From Phenylobacterium zucineum HLK1 (GTDB lineage Bacteria > Pseudomonadota > Alphaproteobacteria > Caulobacterales > Caulobacteraceae), in assembly GCF_000017265.1 (NCBI RefSeq), contig NC_011144.1, forward strand, positions 3,932,256-3,996,255: a DNA stretch of 64,000 bases, read 5' to 3'. Each line of letters starts with the position of its first letter. The first letter of the stretch is position 1. The notes below the pieces were generated by a model, which was not told where the DNA came from, ran no database searches, and saw only the letters and a list, made by a program, of their open reading frames with translations. Shown here piece by piece: positions 42,776-50,532 of the stretch. The translations under genes and the position numbers were made by a program.

Positions 42776-45379
42776 ATGGCCGCTACCCGATACAATCCCA
42801 AGGAAACCGAGCCCAAGTGGCGCAAGCGCTGGGACGAGGCCCAGGCGTTCCGCGCCGTCGAGGCTCCCGGCAAGCGCAAGTACTACGTCCTGGAGATGTT
42901 CCCCTATCCGTCGGGGCGCCTCCACATGGGCCACGTGCGCAACTACGCCCTGGGCGACGTCATCGCCCGCTACAAGCGCGCGCAGGACTTCTCGGTGCTG
43001 CATCCGATGGGCTGGGACGCCTTCGGCCTGCCGGCCGAGAACGCCGCCATGGAGCGCGGCGTCGATCCCAAGGCCTGGACCTACGACAACATCGCCCGGA
43101 TGCGGGCCGAGCTGAAGGAGCTGGGCCTGTCCATCGACTGGTCGCGCGAGTTCGCGACCTGCGACGTGGAATACTACGGCCAGCAGCAGGCCCTGTTCCT
43201 GGAGCTGTTCGAGCGCGGCCTCGTCTACCGCAAGGAAAGCGTCGTCAACTGGGACCCGGTGGACCAGACGGTGCTGGCCAACGAGCAGGTGGTCGACGGC
43301 AAGGGCTGGCGCTCGGGCGCGCCGGTCGAGAAGCGCAAGCTCGCCCAGTGGTTCCTGAAGATCACCCAGTACGCCGACCAGCTGGTCGACGACCTGAAGA
43401 CCCTGGACCGCTGGCCCGAGAAGGTCCGCGTGATGCAGGAGAACTGGATCGGCCGCTCGAAGGGCGCCCGCCTGCGCTTCCGCTTCGCCGGCCAGCCGCC
43501 CGCGGGCCATGAGGCCGGGGTCGAGGTCTACACCACCCGCCCCGACACGCTGTTCGGCGCCAGCTTCGTCGGCGTCGCGCCCGACCACCCGCTGGCCCAG
43601 GCGGTGGCGGCCGCGAACCCCGAGGCGGCGGCCTTCATCGAGAAGTGCCGCCACGGCGCGGTGTCCGAGGCCGAGATCGAGACCGCCGAGAAGGAGGGCT
43701 TCGACACCGGCCTGAAGGTGAAGCACCCGTTCGATCCCAGCTGGGAGCTGCCGGTCTGGATCGCCAACTTCATCCTGATGGACTACGGCACCGGCGCCAT
43801 CTTCGGCTGCCCGGCGCACGACCAGCGCGACCTGGACTTCGCCCGCAAGTACGGCCTGCCGGTGAAGCCCGTCGTCCTGCCGCCCGAGGAGGCGCAGGCC
43901 GAGGCGATCGTCCAGAAGCTGCTGAACGAGGCCTACACCGGGCCCGGCCGGATCATCAATTCCGGCTTCCTGGACGGGCTCGACGTCGAGGCCGCCAAGG
44001 CCGCGGCCATCGCCCGCATCGAGGAACAGGGCGACGGCCAGGGCGCGACCGTCTACCGCCTGCGCGACTGGGGCGTCTCGCGCCAGCGCGCCTGGGGCTG
44101 CCCGATCCCGGTGGTCCACTGCCAGGCCTGCGGCGTCGTGCCGGTGCGCCGCAGCGACCTGCCGCTCACCCACCCCGCGGACATCGAGTTCGGCAAGGCC
44201 GGCAATGCGCTCGAGCGCCATCCGACCTGGAAGCACACCACCTGCCCCGGCTGCGGCGGCCCGGCGACCCGCGAGACCGACACGCTGGACACCTTCGTGG
44301 ACAGCTCCTGGTACTTCGCCCGCTTCGCCAATCCGGGCGCCGAAGCCCCCATCGACAAGGCGGCGGCCGACTACTGGCTGCCGGTGGACCAGTACATCGG
44401 CGGCGTCGAGCACGCCGTCCTGCACCTGCTCTACGCCCGGTTCATCACCAAGGCCCTGGCCGACGTCGGCATGCTGAGCGTGCGCGAGCCCTTCGCGGGC
44501 CTGTTCACCCAAGGAATGGTCACCCACGAGACCTACCGCAAGCAGAGCGGCGAGTGGGTCGAGCCCAAGGAGGTCGAGGTCACGGCGGAGGGCAAGACGC
44601 GGCGGGCCCGGCTGGTCGGCAGCGGCGAGCCGGTGGTGATCGGCGACGTCGAGAAGATGTCGAAGTCCAAGAAGAACACCGTGGCGCCCGAGGAGATCTT
44701 CGACGTCTACGGCGTCGACGCGGCCCGCCTGTTCGTCCTGTCCGACAGCCCGCCCGAGCGGGACGCCCAGTGGTCCACCTCCGGCGTCCAGGGCGCCTGG
44801 CGGTTCGTGAACCGGGTGTGGGACGAGTTCGACGCCTCGGAGGAGCCGGTCCCGGGCACGGAGGAGGCCGTCACCGGCGTCGCGACCGACAACCTGCGGC
44901 GCCAGCACGCCAAGACCGTGAAGGCCGTGACGGAGGCCATCGAGGGCTTCCGGTTCAACTCGGCCATCGCCCACCTCTACAGCTTCCTGAACGTGCTGAA
45001 GGCCGAGCGGCCGCAGGGTCGGGCCGGAGCGCTCGCCCACGCGCATCGTGCGGCGCTCAGGGATTTCGCGCTGCTGATCGCCCCCTTCACGCCGCACCTG
45101 GCCGAGGAATGCTGGGCGCGGATCGGCGGCCAGGGGCTGGTCGTCGAGGCGCCGTGGCCGACCTACGATCCGGCCCTGACGCAGGACGCGGTCAAGGTCC
45201 TGCCGGTGCAGGTCAACGGCAAGCGCCGGGGCGAGATCTCGGCCCCCGCGGGCGCCGAGCCGGCCGAGGTCGAGCAACTCGTCCTGGCCGACCCCGAGAT
45301 CAAGGCGCGGCTGGAAGGCCTCACGATCCGCAAGATCATTGTGGTCAAGGACCGGATCGTGAATATCGTGGCGGCATGA
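42776..45379 (+). CDS. leuS: Leucyl-tRNA synthetase
   Basis: An 867-aa class Ia synthetase. The HIGH motif is FPYPSGRLHMGHVRNY near residue 40, the CP1 editing domain near 220-420 contains TTRPDTLFGASFV, and the KMSKS loop is EKMSKSKKNT near 625. The HExxH-free anticodon-binding region and C-terminal domain end IRKIIVVKDRIVNIVA. It charges tRNA-Leu and edits norvaline/isoleucine errors. It overlaps lptE by 4 bases. Confidence 0.97.
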   Translation: MAATRYNPKETEPKWRKRWDEAQAFRAVEAPGKRKYYVLEMFPYPSGRLHMGHVRNYALGDVIARYKRAQDFSVLHPMGWDAFGLPAENAAMERGVDPKAWTYDNIARMRAELKELGLSIDWSREFATCDVEYYGQQQALFLELFERGLVYRKESVVNWDPVDQTVLANEQVVDGKGWRSGAPVEKRKLAQWFLKITQYADQLVDDLKTLDRWPEKVRVMQENWIGRSKGARLRFRFAGQPPAGHEAGVEVYTTRPDTLFGASFVGVAPDHPLAQAVAAANPEAAAFIEKCRHGAVSEAEIETAEKEGFDTGLKVKHPFDPSWELPVWIANFILMDYGTGAIFGCPAHDQRDLDFARKYGLPVKPVVLPPEEAQAEAIVQKLLNEAYTGPGRIINSGFLDGLDVEAAKAAAIARIEEQGDGQGATVYRLRDWGVSRQRAWGCPIPVVHCQACGVVPVRRSDLPLTHPADIEFGKAGNALERHPTWKHTTCPGCGGPATRETDTLDTFVDSSWYFARFANPGAEAPIDKAAADYWLPVDQYIGGVEHAVLHLLYARFITKALADVGMLSVREPFAGLFTQGMVTHETYRKQSGEWVEPKEVEVTAEGKTRRARLVGSGEPVVIGDVEKMSKSKKNTVAPEEIFDVYGVDAARLFVLSDSPPERDAQWSTSGVQGAWRFVNRVWDEFDASEEPVPGTEEAVTGVATDNLRRQHAKTVKAVTEAIEGFRFNSAIAHLYSFLNVLKAERPQGRAGALAHAHRAALRDFALLIAPFTPHLAEECWARIGGQGLVVEAPWPTYDPALTQDAVKVLPVQVNGKRRGEISAPAGAEPAEVEQLVLADPEIKARLEGLTIRKIIVVKDRIVNIVAA

Positions 45380-45879
45380 CGAAGGCCGCGCTCCTCGCCC
45401 TCACCCTGTCGGCCGCCGCGCTCTCGGCGTGCGCGGGGTTCCAGCCGCTGTACGGCGAGCGGGGCGTGGGCGCGAACCTGGCGGCCATCGAGGTCGTGGC
45501 CCCCGAGGGGCGCACCGGCTACCTGATCCGCCAGCACCTCGACGACGCCTTCGCCCGCAACCGCGGCGCGCCCACCGCCTACGTGATGGACCTGTCGCTG
45601 GGCGAGGCGCGCTATCCCCGCGGCGTGCGGATCGACAACGTCGCCACCCGCTACGAATACGTGCTGACCGCCGACTATGTCCTGCGGACCCAGCCCGCCG
45701 GCGCGGTGGCCAAGCAGGGCCGGGTGCGGGTCGAGCTCACCTACGATTCCGCCGACCAGCCCTACGCCTCGATCGCGGCCCAGCAGGACGCCCAGGACCG
45801 GGCCGCCGCCGAGGCCGCCCGGCGCATCCAGCTCGAGCTCGCCGTCTGGCTGGCCAACGGCGCGGGGTCCGGCCGCTGA
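45376..45879 (+). CDS. lptE: LPS-assembly lipoprotein LptE
   Basis: A 167-aa lipoprotein (ALLALTLSAAALSACAGFQPLYG, lipid on Cys) of the LptE/RlpB family that plugs LptD in the outer membrane. The GFQPLYG start after the lipobox, IRQHLDDAF and the beta-rich middle (YVLTADYVLRT) are typical. It is coupled to leuS through an ATGA overlap and followed by holA, the conserved leuS-lptE-holA order. Confidence 0.9.
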   Translation: MTKAALLALTLSAAALSACAGFQPLYGERGVGANLAAIEVVAPEGRTGYLIRQHLDDAFARNRGAPTAYVMDLSLGEARYPRGVRIDNVATRYEYVLTADYVLRTQPAGAVAKQGRVRVELTYDSADQPYASIAAQQDAQDRAAAEAARRIQLELAVWLANGAGSGR

Positions 45880-45883
45880 CGCC

Positions 45884-46936
45884 ATGATCCTCAGCCGCCG
45901 ACCCGACATCGAGCGGTTCCTCGCAAAGGCCGACGCCGCGGTCCGCGCGGCGCTGATCTACGGCCGCGACCTCGGCGTGGTGCGCGACCGCGGGCATCAG
46001 CTCGCCGCCAAGACCGTCCCAAATCCCGACGATCCGTTCGACGTGGCCATACTCACCGAGGTCGACGTCGCCGACGACCCGCCCCGCCTCGAGGGCGAAC
46101 TCGCCGCCCAGTCGCTGATGGGCGGGCGCCGGCTGGTGCGCCTGCGCCTGTCCTCCGAGAAGCCGGCGGTCGACAAGGCGGTCGCCGAGGCCCTGGAGCG
46201 GCACGCCAAGGGCGAGCTCAACCCGGACGCCTTCTTCCTGATCGAGGCGGGCAATCTCGGCCGCGACTCTGCGCTGCGGAAGGTGGGCGAGAAGCAGCCC
46301 GCCTGCGCCACCATCCCCTGCTACGAGGACGAGCCCGGCGACGTCGCCCGCCTCGTCAAGGAGACCCTGGCCCGCGACAACGTCGGGCTGAACGCCGACG
46401 CCCTGGCCCTCTTCGTCGCCCGCATGCCCAAGGAGCGCGGCGTGGCCCGGCAGGAGATCGAGCGCCTGGCCCTGTTCCTCGGCCCCGGCAGCGGGACGAT
46501 CGCCGCGCCCGCCCAGCTCGAGGACTTCCTGGGCGTTGAGCCCGAGGCCAGCCTGTTCGACGCCGCCGCCGACGCCTTCGGCGGGCGCCTGGCCGAGGCG
46601 CAGGCGGGGCTGCGCCGCGCGGCCCAGGAAGGCGAGAGCGGCCCCGCCGCCGTCCGCGCCATCGGCATGCACCTGGGCAAGCTGCGCCGCACGCTGACGC
46701 TCGCCAAGGCGGGCGCCGGCCTGCAGGAGGCCGCCAAGGCCTCGGGGGTGTTCTGGAAGCAGGAGCGTGAGTTCCTCCGCCAGGCCCGCGCCTGGAGCCT
46801 GGAGGAGCTCGACCGCATCCAGCCCGAGGTGCTGGCCGCCGACAAGGCCTGCAAGACCGCCGGCTCCCCCGACCGTCTCATCGCCGAACGCCTCGCCCTC
46901 ACCGTGGCCGGCCGCGCCCGGCGCCTGGGGCTGTAG
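45884..46936 (+). CDS. holA: DNA polymerase III delta subunit
   Basis: A 350-aa clamp-loader delta subunit. The N-terminal domain begins MILSRRPDIERFLAKADAAVRAALIYGRDLGVV. It lacks a Walker A, as expected. It then has LGRDSALRKVGEKQ, FVARMPKERGVARQEIERLALFLG and the C-terminal collar region RRTLTLAKAGAGLQEAAKASGVFWKQE. It opens the beta clamp during clamp loading. It is downstream of lptE by 4 bases. Confidence 0.92.
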   Translation: MILSRRPDIERFLAKADAAVRAALIYGRDLGVVRDRGHQLAAKTVPNPDDPFDVAILTEVDVADDPPRLEGELAAQSLMGGRRLVRLRLSSEKPAVDKAVAEALERHAKGELNPDAFFLIEAGNLGRDSALRKVGEKQPACATIPCYEDEPGDVARLVKETLARDNVGLNADALALFVARMPKERGVARQEIERLALFLGPGSGTIAAPAQLEDFLGVEPEASLFDAAADAFGGRLAEAQAGLRRAAQEGESGPAAVRAIGMHLGKLRRTLTLAKAGAGLQEAAKASGVFWKQEREFLRQARAWSLEELDRIQPEVLAADKACKTAGSPDRLIAERLALTVAGRARRLGL

Positions 46937-47044
46937 CCGCCCTTCGTCATCCGCGGCGTCCCCAACGGCCAGATCAGGCGATGATGGGTCCCGGACAAGC
47001 CGCTGTGCGGCTTTCCGGGATGACGAGATGGGAGGACGGGACTG
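46937..47044. other. Convergent gap between holA and parB
   Basis: 108 bases with an imperfect hairpin (TCCCGGACAAGCC ... GGCTTTCCGGGA) that may terminate transcription in both directions. No gene. Confidence 0.5.
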
Positions 47045-47926
47045 CTACCGCCGGGTCAGTCGGCGGCAGATTTCGTCCAGCTGCTCCAGGCTCGCGTAGC
47101 GGATCTTCAGCTCTCCGGCGCCGCCGCGGTCGGCGATGTCGACGCTCATGCCGAGCGCGTCCTCGAGGTCGGCCTCCAGGGCCGAGGTGTCGGCGTCCTT
47201 CGACCGCTTCGGGCCGCTGGCCTTCTTCGCCGCCCCGCCGGCGGCAGCGCCGGGCTTGGCCAGGGCCTCGGCGTCGCGCACCGACAGGCCCTTCTCCAGG
47301 ATCTGCTCGGCCAGCGCCTCCGGGTTCTCGGCCCCCAGGAGAGCCCGGGCGTGGCCGGCCGACAGCCGGCCCAGCACGACATGCTGCTGCACGCCCTCGG
47401 GAAGCTGCAGCAGGCGCAGGGTGTTGGCCACGTGGCTGCGGCTCTTGCCGACCTTCTCGGCGGCCTGTTCCTGCGTGTAGCCCATCCGGCCCATCAGCGA
47501 CCGGTAGGCCCTCGCCTCTTCCATCGCGTTCAGGTCCGCGCGCTGGACGTTCTCGACGATGGCGATCTCGAAGGCGATCTCGTCGGCGACGTTGCGCACG
47601 AGCGCCGGGATGGTGCGCAGGCCCGAGCGCTGCGTCGCCCGCCAGCGGCGCTCGCCGGCGACGATCTCGTACTCGCCCGGCGCCTTGGGCGAGGGCCGCA
47701 CCAGGATCGGCTGCAGCACCCCCTTGTCGCGGATGGAAGCCTCCAGCTCGGCGAGCTCGGCCTCGGCGAAATGCACCCGCGGCTGGTCGGGATTGCGGTG
47801 GATCAGCTCGATCGGGATCTCGCGCACCCCGGCCGTCGGATCGCCCGCGTGCTCGATCTCCTCGGCCTCGCCCAGCAGCGCCGAAAGGCCCCGGCCCAGT
47901 CCCCTGCGGTTCTCCGCCATCGTCAC
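47045..47926 (-). CDS. parB: Chromosome-partitioning protein ParB
   Basis: A 293-aa CTP-dependent DNA clamp that binds parS. The short N-terminal segment is GLGRGLSALLGEAEEIEH. It has IPIELIHRNPDQPRVHF, the CTP-binding arginine motif VAGERRWRATQRSGL, and the HTH MGYTQEQAAEKVGKSRSHVANTLRLLQLP near residue 140. A C-terminal dimer domain ends LKIRYASLEQLDEICRRLTRR. It overlaps parA by 4 bases. Its targets, three parS sites, lie 6-9 kb away in this window. Confidence 0.97.
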   Translation of the reverse strand: MTMAENRRGLGRGLSALLGEAEEIEHAGDPTAGVREIPIELIHRNPDQPRVHFAEAELAELEASIRDKGVLQPILVRPSPKAPGEYEIVAGERRWRATQRSGLRTIPALVRNVADEIAFEIAIVENVQRADLNAMEEARAYRSLMGRMGYTQEQAAEKVGKSRSHVANTLRLLQLPEGVQQHVVLGRLSAGHARALLGAENPEALAEQILEKGLSVRDAEALAKPGAAAGGAAKKASGPKRSKDADTSALEADLEDALGMSVDIADRGGAGELKIRYASLEQLDEICRRLTRR

Positions 47927-48750
47927 ACCACCGCGTCAGCCGCCGCGCGCTTGCGGCGGTCGCGCTCGCGCAGGACCACTTCGCGCGCGAGCTTCAGATA
48001 GGCCTGGCTGCCGGCGCAGCGCAGGTCGTAGACCAGGGCCGGCTTGCCGAAGGACGGGGCCTCCGACACCCGCACGTTGCGCGGGATCACCGTCTGGTAG
48101 ACCGTCTCGCCGAAGTGGCCGCGCACGTCGCGCGCCACCTGCTCGGACAGCGAGTTGCGCCGGTCGTACATGGTCAGGATCACGCCCTGGATCTCCAGGG
48201 CCGGATTGAGGCTGCCGCGCACGAGGTCGATGGTGCGCATGAGCTGGGTCAGGCCCTCGAGGGCGAAGAACTCGCACTGCAGCGGCACCAGCACGGCGTC
48301 GGCCGCGGCCATGGCGTTGACGGTCAGGAGGTTCAGCGACGGCGGGCAGTCGATCAGGACGTAGGTGTAGCCGCCCTCGGCCCGCAGCGGCGACAGCGCG
48401 TCGCGCAGCTTGAACGAGCGGCGGGCCTGCTGGCCCAGCTCCAGCTCGACGCCCGACAGGTCCGGGTCCGCCGGTACGATGTCGAGGCCGGGCACCGAGG
48501 TCTTCACCACCGCCTCGTGCACGGGCTTCTCGCCCATCAGCACGTCGTAGAGGGTGTGCTTGCGCTGGGCCCGGCCGACGCCCAGGCCCGTGGAGGCGTT
48601 GCCCTGCGGGTCGCTGTCGATCAGCAGCACCTTCTCGCCGACGGCGGCCAGGGCGGTGCCGAGATTGATCGCGGTCGTGGTCTTGCCGACCCCGCCCTTC
48701 TGGTTGGCGACCACCAGGACGCGCAGGGACCGGTCAGACTTTGCGGCCAC
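47923..48750 (-). CDS. parA: Chromosome-partitioning ATPase ParA
   Basis: A 275-aa P-loop ATPase of the ParA/MinD type. The deviant Walker A with lysine at its first position is NQKGGVGKTTTAINLGTAL near residue 18, VLLIDSDPQGNASTGLGV is Walker A', and VLIDCPPSLNLLTVNAM is Walker B. ATP-dependent nucleoid binding forms the gradient that moves ParB-parS. parA overlaps parB by 4 bases and overlaps the end of rsmG by 17 bases. Confidence 0.97.
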   Translation of the reverse strand: MAAKSDRSLRVLVVANQKGGVGKTTTAINLGTALAAVGEKVLLIDSDPQGNASTGLGVGRAQRKHTLYDVLMGEKPVHEAVVKTSVPGLDIVPADPDLSGVELELGQQARRSFKLRDALSPLRAEGGYTYVLIDCPPSLNLLTVNAMAAADAVLVPLQCEFFALEGLTQLMRTIDLVRGSLNPALEIQGVILTMYDRRNSLSEQVARDVRGHFGETVYQTVIPRNVRVSEAPSFGKPALVYDLRCAGSQAYLKLAREVVLRERDRRKRAAADAVV

Positions 48751-49369
48751 GGCCCCGCTCCTTCCCGAGTCTCGTCACGCGCACGATCCGACCCCGCTCG
48801 TCACTCTGTGACGGTATGACATCCGCCTGGAAATCCCAAGATCTAGCGGCCTCGGCGAGCTCGGCTGCTACATCTTGTCCTTTCAGGAACAGGCCTACCG
48901 CGCCACCCTTCAGGTAGGGCCGCGCGTACCCCAACAGCCTTCCGAGCGGCGCACAAGCCCGCGCGGTGACGATGTCCACAGCAAGGTCGAGGTTTTCCGC
49001 CCTCTCGTTGTGAACCGTCGCGGGGAGGCCCAGCTCGGTGACCACTTCGGTCAGGAAGCGGCACCGCTTGGCCATGCTCTCCACCAGGTGGACGTGGAAG
49101 CCGGGCCGCCCCTTGCCGAGGATCGCCAGCACCAGGCCCGGGAACCCCGCGCCCGCCCCGAGATCGGCCCAGACGCGGGCGTCCGGGGCGAGCTTCAGCA
49201 GCTGGGCCGAATCCCAGGCGTGCCGGTTCCAGAAGTCCGGCAGGGTCTTGGGCCCGACGAGGTTCATCACCGCGTTCCCCGCCTCCAGCTTCGCCAGGAA
49301 GCGCTCGAGGTCGGCGATCTGTGCAGCTGTCGCGTCCGCCGCGGCGGCGAAGGACGCGGCGTCCAGCAC
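48734..49369 (-). CDS. rsmG: 16S rRNA (guanine-527-N7)-methyltransferase
   Basis: A 211-aa RsmG (GidB) protein that methylates G527 of 16S rRNA, loss of which gives low-level streptomycin resistance. It has the family pattern LVGPKTLPDFWNRHAWDSAQLL, the SAM motif VWADLGAGAGFPGLVLAIL, VHLVESMAKRCRFL, and VTARACAPLGRLLGYARPYL. The frame runs upstream to a TTG at 49444 through a dispersed repeat. The GTG at 49369 has GGAGG just before it, supplied by that repeat. Normally next to mnmG; here a transposon separates them. Confidence 0.93.
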   Translation of the reverse strand: MLDAASFAAAADATAAQIADLERFLAKLEAGNAVMNLVGPKTLPDFWNRHAWDSAQLLKLAPDARVWADLGAGAGFPGLVLAILGKGRPGFHVHLVESMAKRCRFLTEVVTELGLPATVHNERAENLDLAVDIVTARACAPLGRLLGYARPYLKGGAVGLFLKGQDVAAELAEAARSWDFQADVIPSQSDERGRIVRVTRLGKERGRGRKV

Positions 49370-49371
49370 CC

Positions 49372-49486
49372 GTCCTCCCCCATCGGGGGAGGGGAACCGC
49401 GCAGCGGTGGAGGGGGCCGTCCGCCCACTCAGCGCTTCCGGCAAGCCCCCTCCACCACCCTGCGGGTGGTCCCCCTCCCCCGATGG
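49372..49486. repeat. Dispersed GC-rich repeat, interrupted by the transposon
   Basis: The sequence runs from a TCCCCCATCGGGGGA palindrome, through GGTGGAGGGGG and its inverse CCCCCTCCACC and a CACCCTGCGGGTG hairpin, to a matching CTCCCCCGATGG half. The other half of that terminal palindrome (GGGGGAG) is now at 53539-53545, on the other side of the element. The repeat also carries the rsmG ribosome site. Confidence 0.8.
49479..49486. repeat. Target site duplication, left copy
   Basis: CCCGATGG, identical in sequence and orientation to 53533-53540. Eight bases is the usual duplication length for IS1595-family elements. Confidence 0.93.
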
Positions 49487-49509
49487 GGTGATTATGCACT
49501 TGACAAAGG
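49487..49509 (+). repeat. Left terminal inverted repeat
   Basis: 23 bp, begins GGTGATTATGCAC and ends TTGACAAAGG. It matches the inverted right end at all but position 14 (T here, C there). It also contains the transposase -35 element. Confidence 0.95.
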
Positions 49510-49536
49510 TGGGCTTGTCCCTTAGATTCTAAGGGA
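49500..49536 (+). promoter_or_regulatory. Transposase promoter with palindromic operator and GANTC site
   Basis: -35 TTGACA (49500-49505, inside the terminal repeat), a 17-bp spacer, and -10 TAGATT (49523-49528). The -10 is in the centre of the perfect palindrome TCCCTTAGATTCTAAGGGA (49518-49536). GATTC at 49525-49529 is a GANTC site for the CcrM methyltransferase. Repression by a dimer and sensitivity to methylation state are inferred. Confidence 0.8.
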
Positions 49537-49559
49537 AAATAGCACCCTGGCCGCCGCAA

Positions 49560-50531
49560 ATGCTCCCCACCCCGCCTGACCTGACGCTCGACCAGATCAT
49601 GACCCGTTTCGCGACGGACGAGGCGGCGCGGGCATATCTGGAAGCCGTGCGCTGGCCGGAAGGTCCGGTGTGCCCGCACTGCGGTAACGCTGACGCTGCC
49701 CGCGTTTATGAGATCGCGGCGAACCCCGCGAAGAAGGTCCGCGCCGGACTGCGGGAGTGCAAGGAGTGCGGCAAGCAGTTCACGGTGACCGTGGGAACGA
49801 TCTTCGAGGACAGCAAAATCCCGCTCCGCAAGTGGCTCGTCGCTTGGTACATGCTGTGTTCCTCGAAGAAGGGAATCAGCGCCCTTCAGATGCAGCGGAT
49901 GCTTGAACTTGGCTCCTATCGGTCGGCTTGGTTCATGATGCACCGCATCCGCTTCGCGCTGCGCGAGCCCGCGTTCACCGATAAACTCGGCGGCGGTGGC
50001 GGAACCGTCGAGGCCGACGAGACCTACGTGGGCGGCCGAGAGACGAACAAGCCTCTCGCCAAGCGCAAGCGCGGCCAGATCGGTGGCGTGGGGAAGCAGG
50101 TGGTTTTCACCTTGGTGGAGCGCGGCGGGCGCGCTCGTTCCTTCCGCGTGCCCAACGTCACGGGCAAGACGCTCGACCCCATTCTCCGCGCGCACGTCAG
50201 CAGCGACGCGACCCTTATGACGGACGAAGCAGGGCAGTACCGTAATATCGGCAAGGAATTCGCGGCTCACGAGACCGTCAACCACGGTAAGGACGAGTAT
50301 GTTCGCGGGAAGGCTCACTCCAACACTGTGGAGGGTTACTTCTCCCTGTTCAAGCGGGGCCTGAACGGTACTTTCCACCACATCGGACCGCAGTACCTCA
50401 ATCAATATCTTGCCGAATTCGACTTCCGCTACAACCATCGTGACATTTCGGACGGCGCCCGTACGCGAGAAGGCCTCAAGAAGGTTCGCGGCAAGCGTCT
50501 CATGCTTCACCGCGCCGCGCCGCGACCCTGA
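49560..50531 (+). CDS. IS1595-family (ISXO2-like) transposase
   Basis: A 323-aa transposase. An N-terminal zinc ribbon (CPHCGNADAAR ... ECKECGKQF, residues 39-75) is followed by an ISXO2-like catalytic domain. The catalytic residues are the Asp of VEADETYVGG near residue 155, the Asp of LMTDEAGQY near 222 and the Asn/Glu of HSNTVEGYFSLFKRG near 255. The C-terminal FDFRYNHRD segment is characteristic. It appears intact, with no frameshift. The start codon lies 25 bases past the predicted transcription start. It mobilises the element by cut-and-paste or a related DDE chemistry. Confidence 0.95.
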   Translation: MLPTPPDLTLDQIMTRFATDEAARAYLEAVRWPEGPVCPHCGNADAARVYEIAANPAKKVRAGLRECKECGKQFTVTVGTIFEDSKIPLRKWLVAWYMLCSSKKGISALQMQRMLELGSYRSAWFMMHRIRFALREPAFTDKLGGGGGTVEADETYVGGRETNKPLAKRKRGQIGGVGKQVVFTLVERGGRARSFRVPNVTGKTLDPILRAHVSSDATLMTDEAGQYRNIGKEFAAHETVNHGKDEYVRGKAHSNTVEGYFSLFKRGLNGTFHHIGPQYLNQYLAEFDFRYNHRDISDGARTREGLKKVRGKRLMLHRAAPRP

Positions 50532-50532
50532 C

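Noticed and set aside
46981..48819. Long plus-strand frame opposite parAB
   Set aside because: It is an antisense shadow of parB and parA, rich in Arg/Pro/Ser with no motifs.
49487..49510. Outward-facing promoter from the left end towards rsmG
   Set aside because: A CATAAT-like -10 is present on the minus strand, but no acceptable -35 lies at 16-18 bp.
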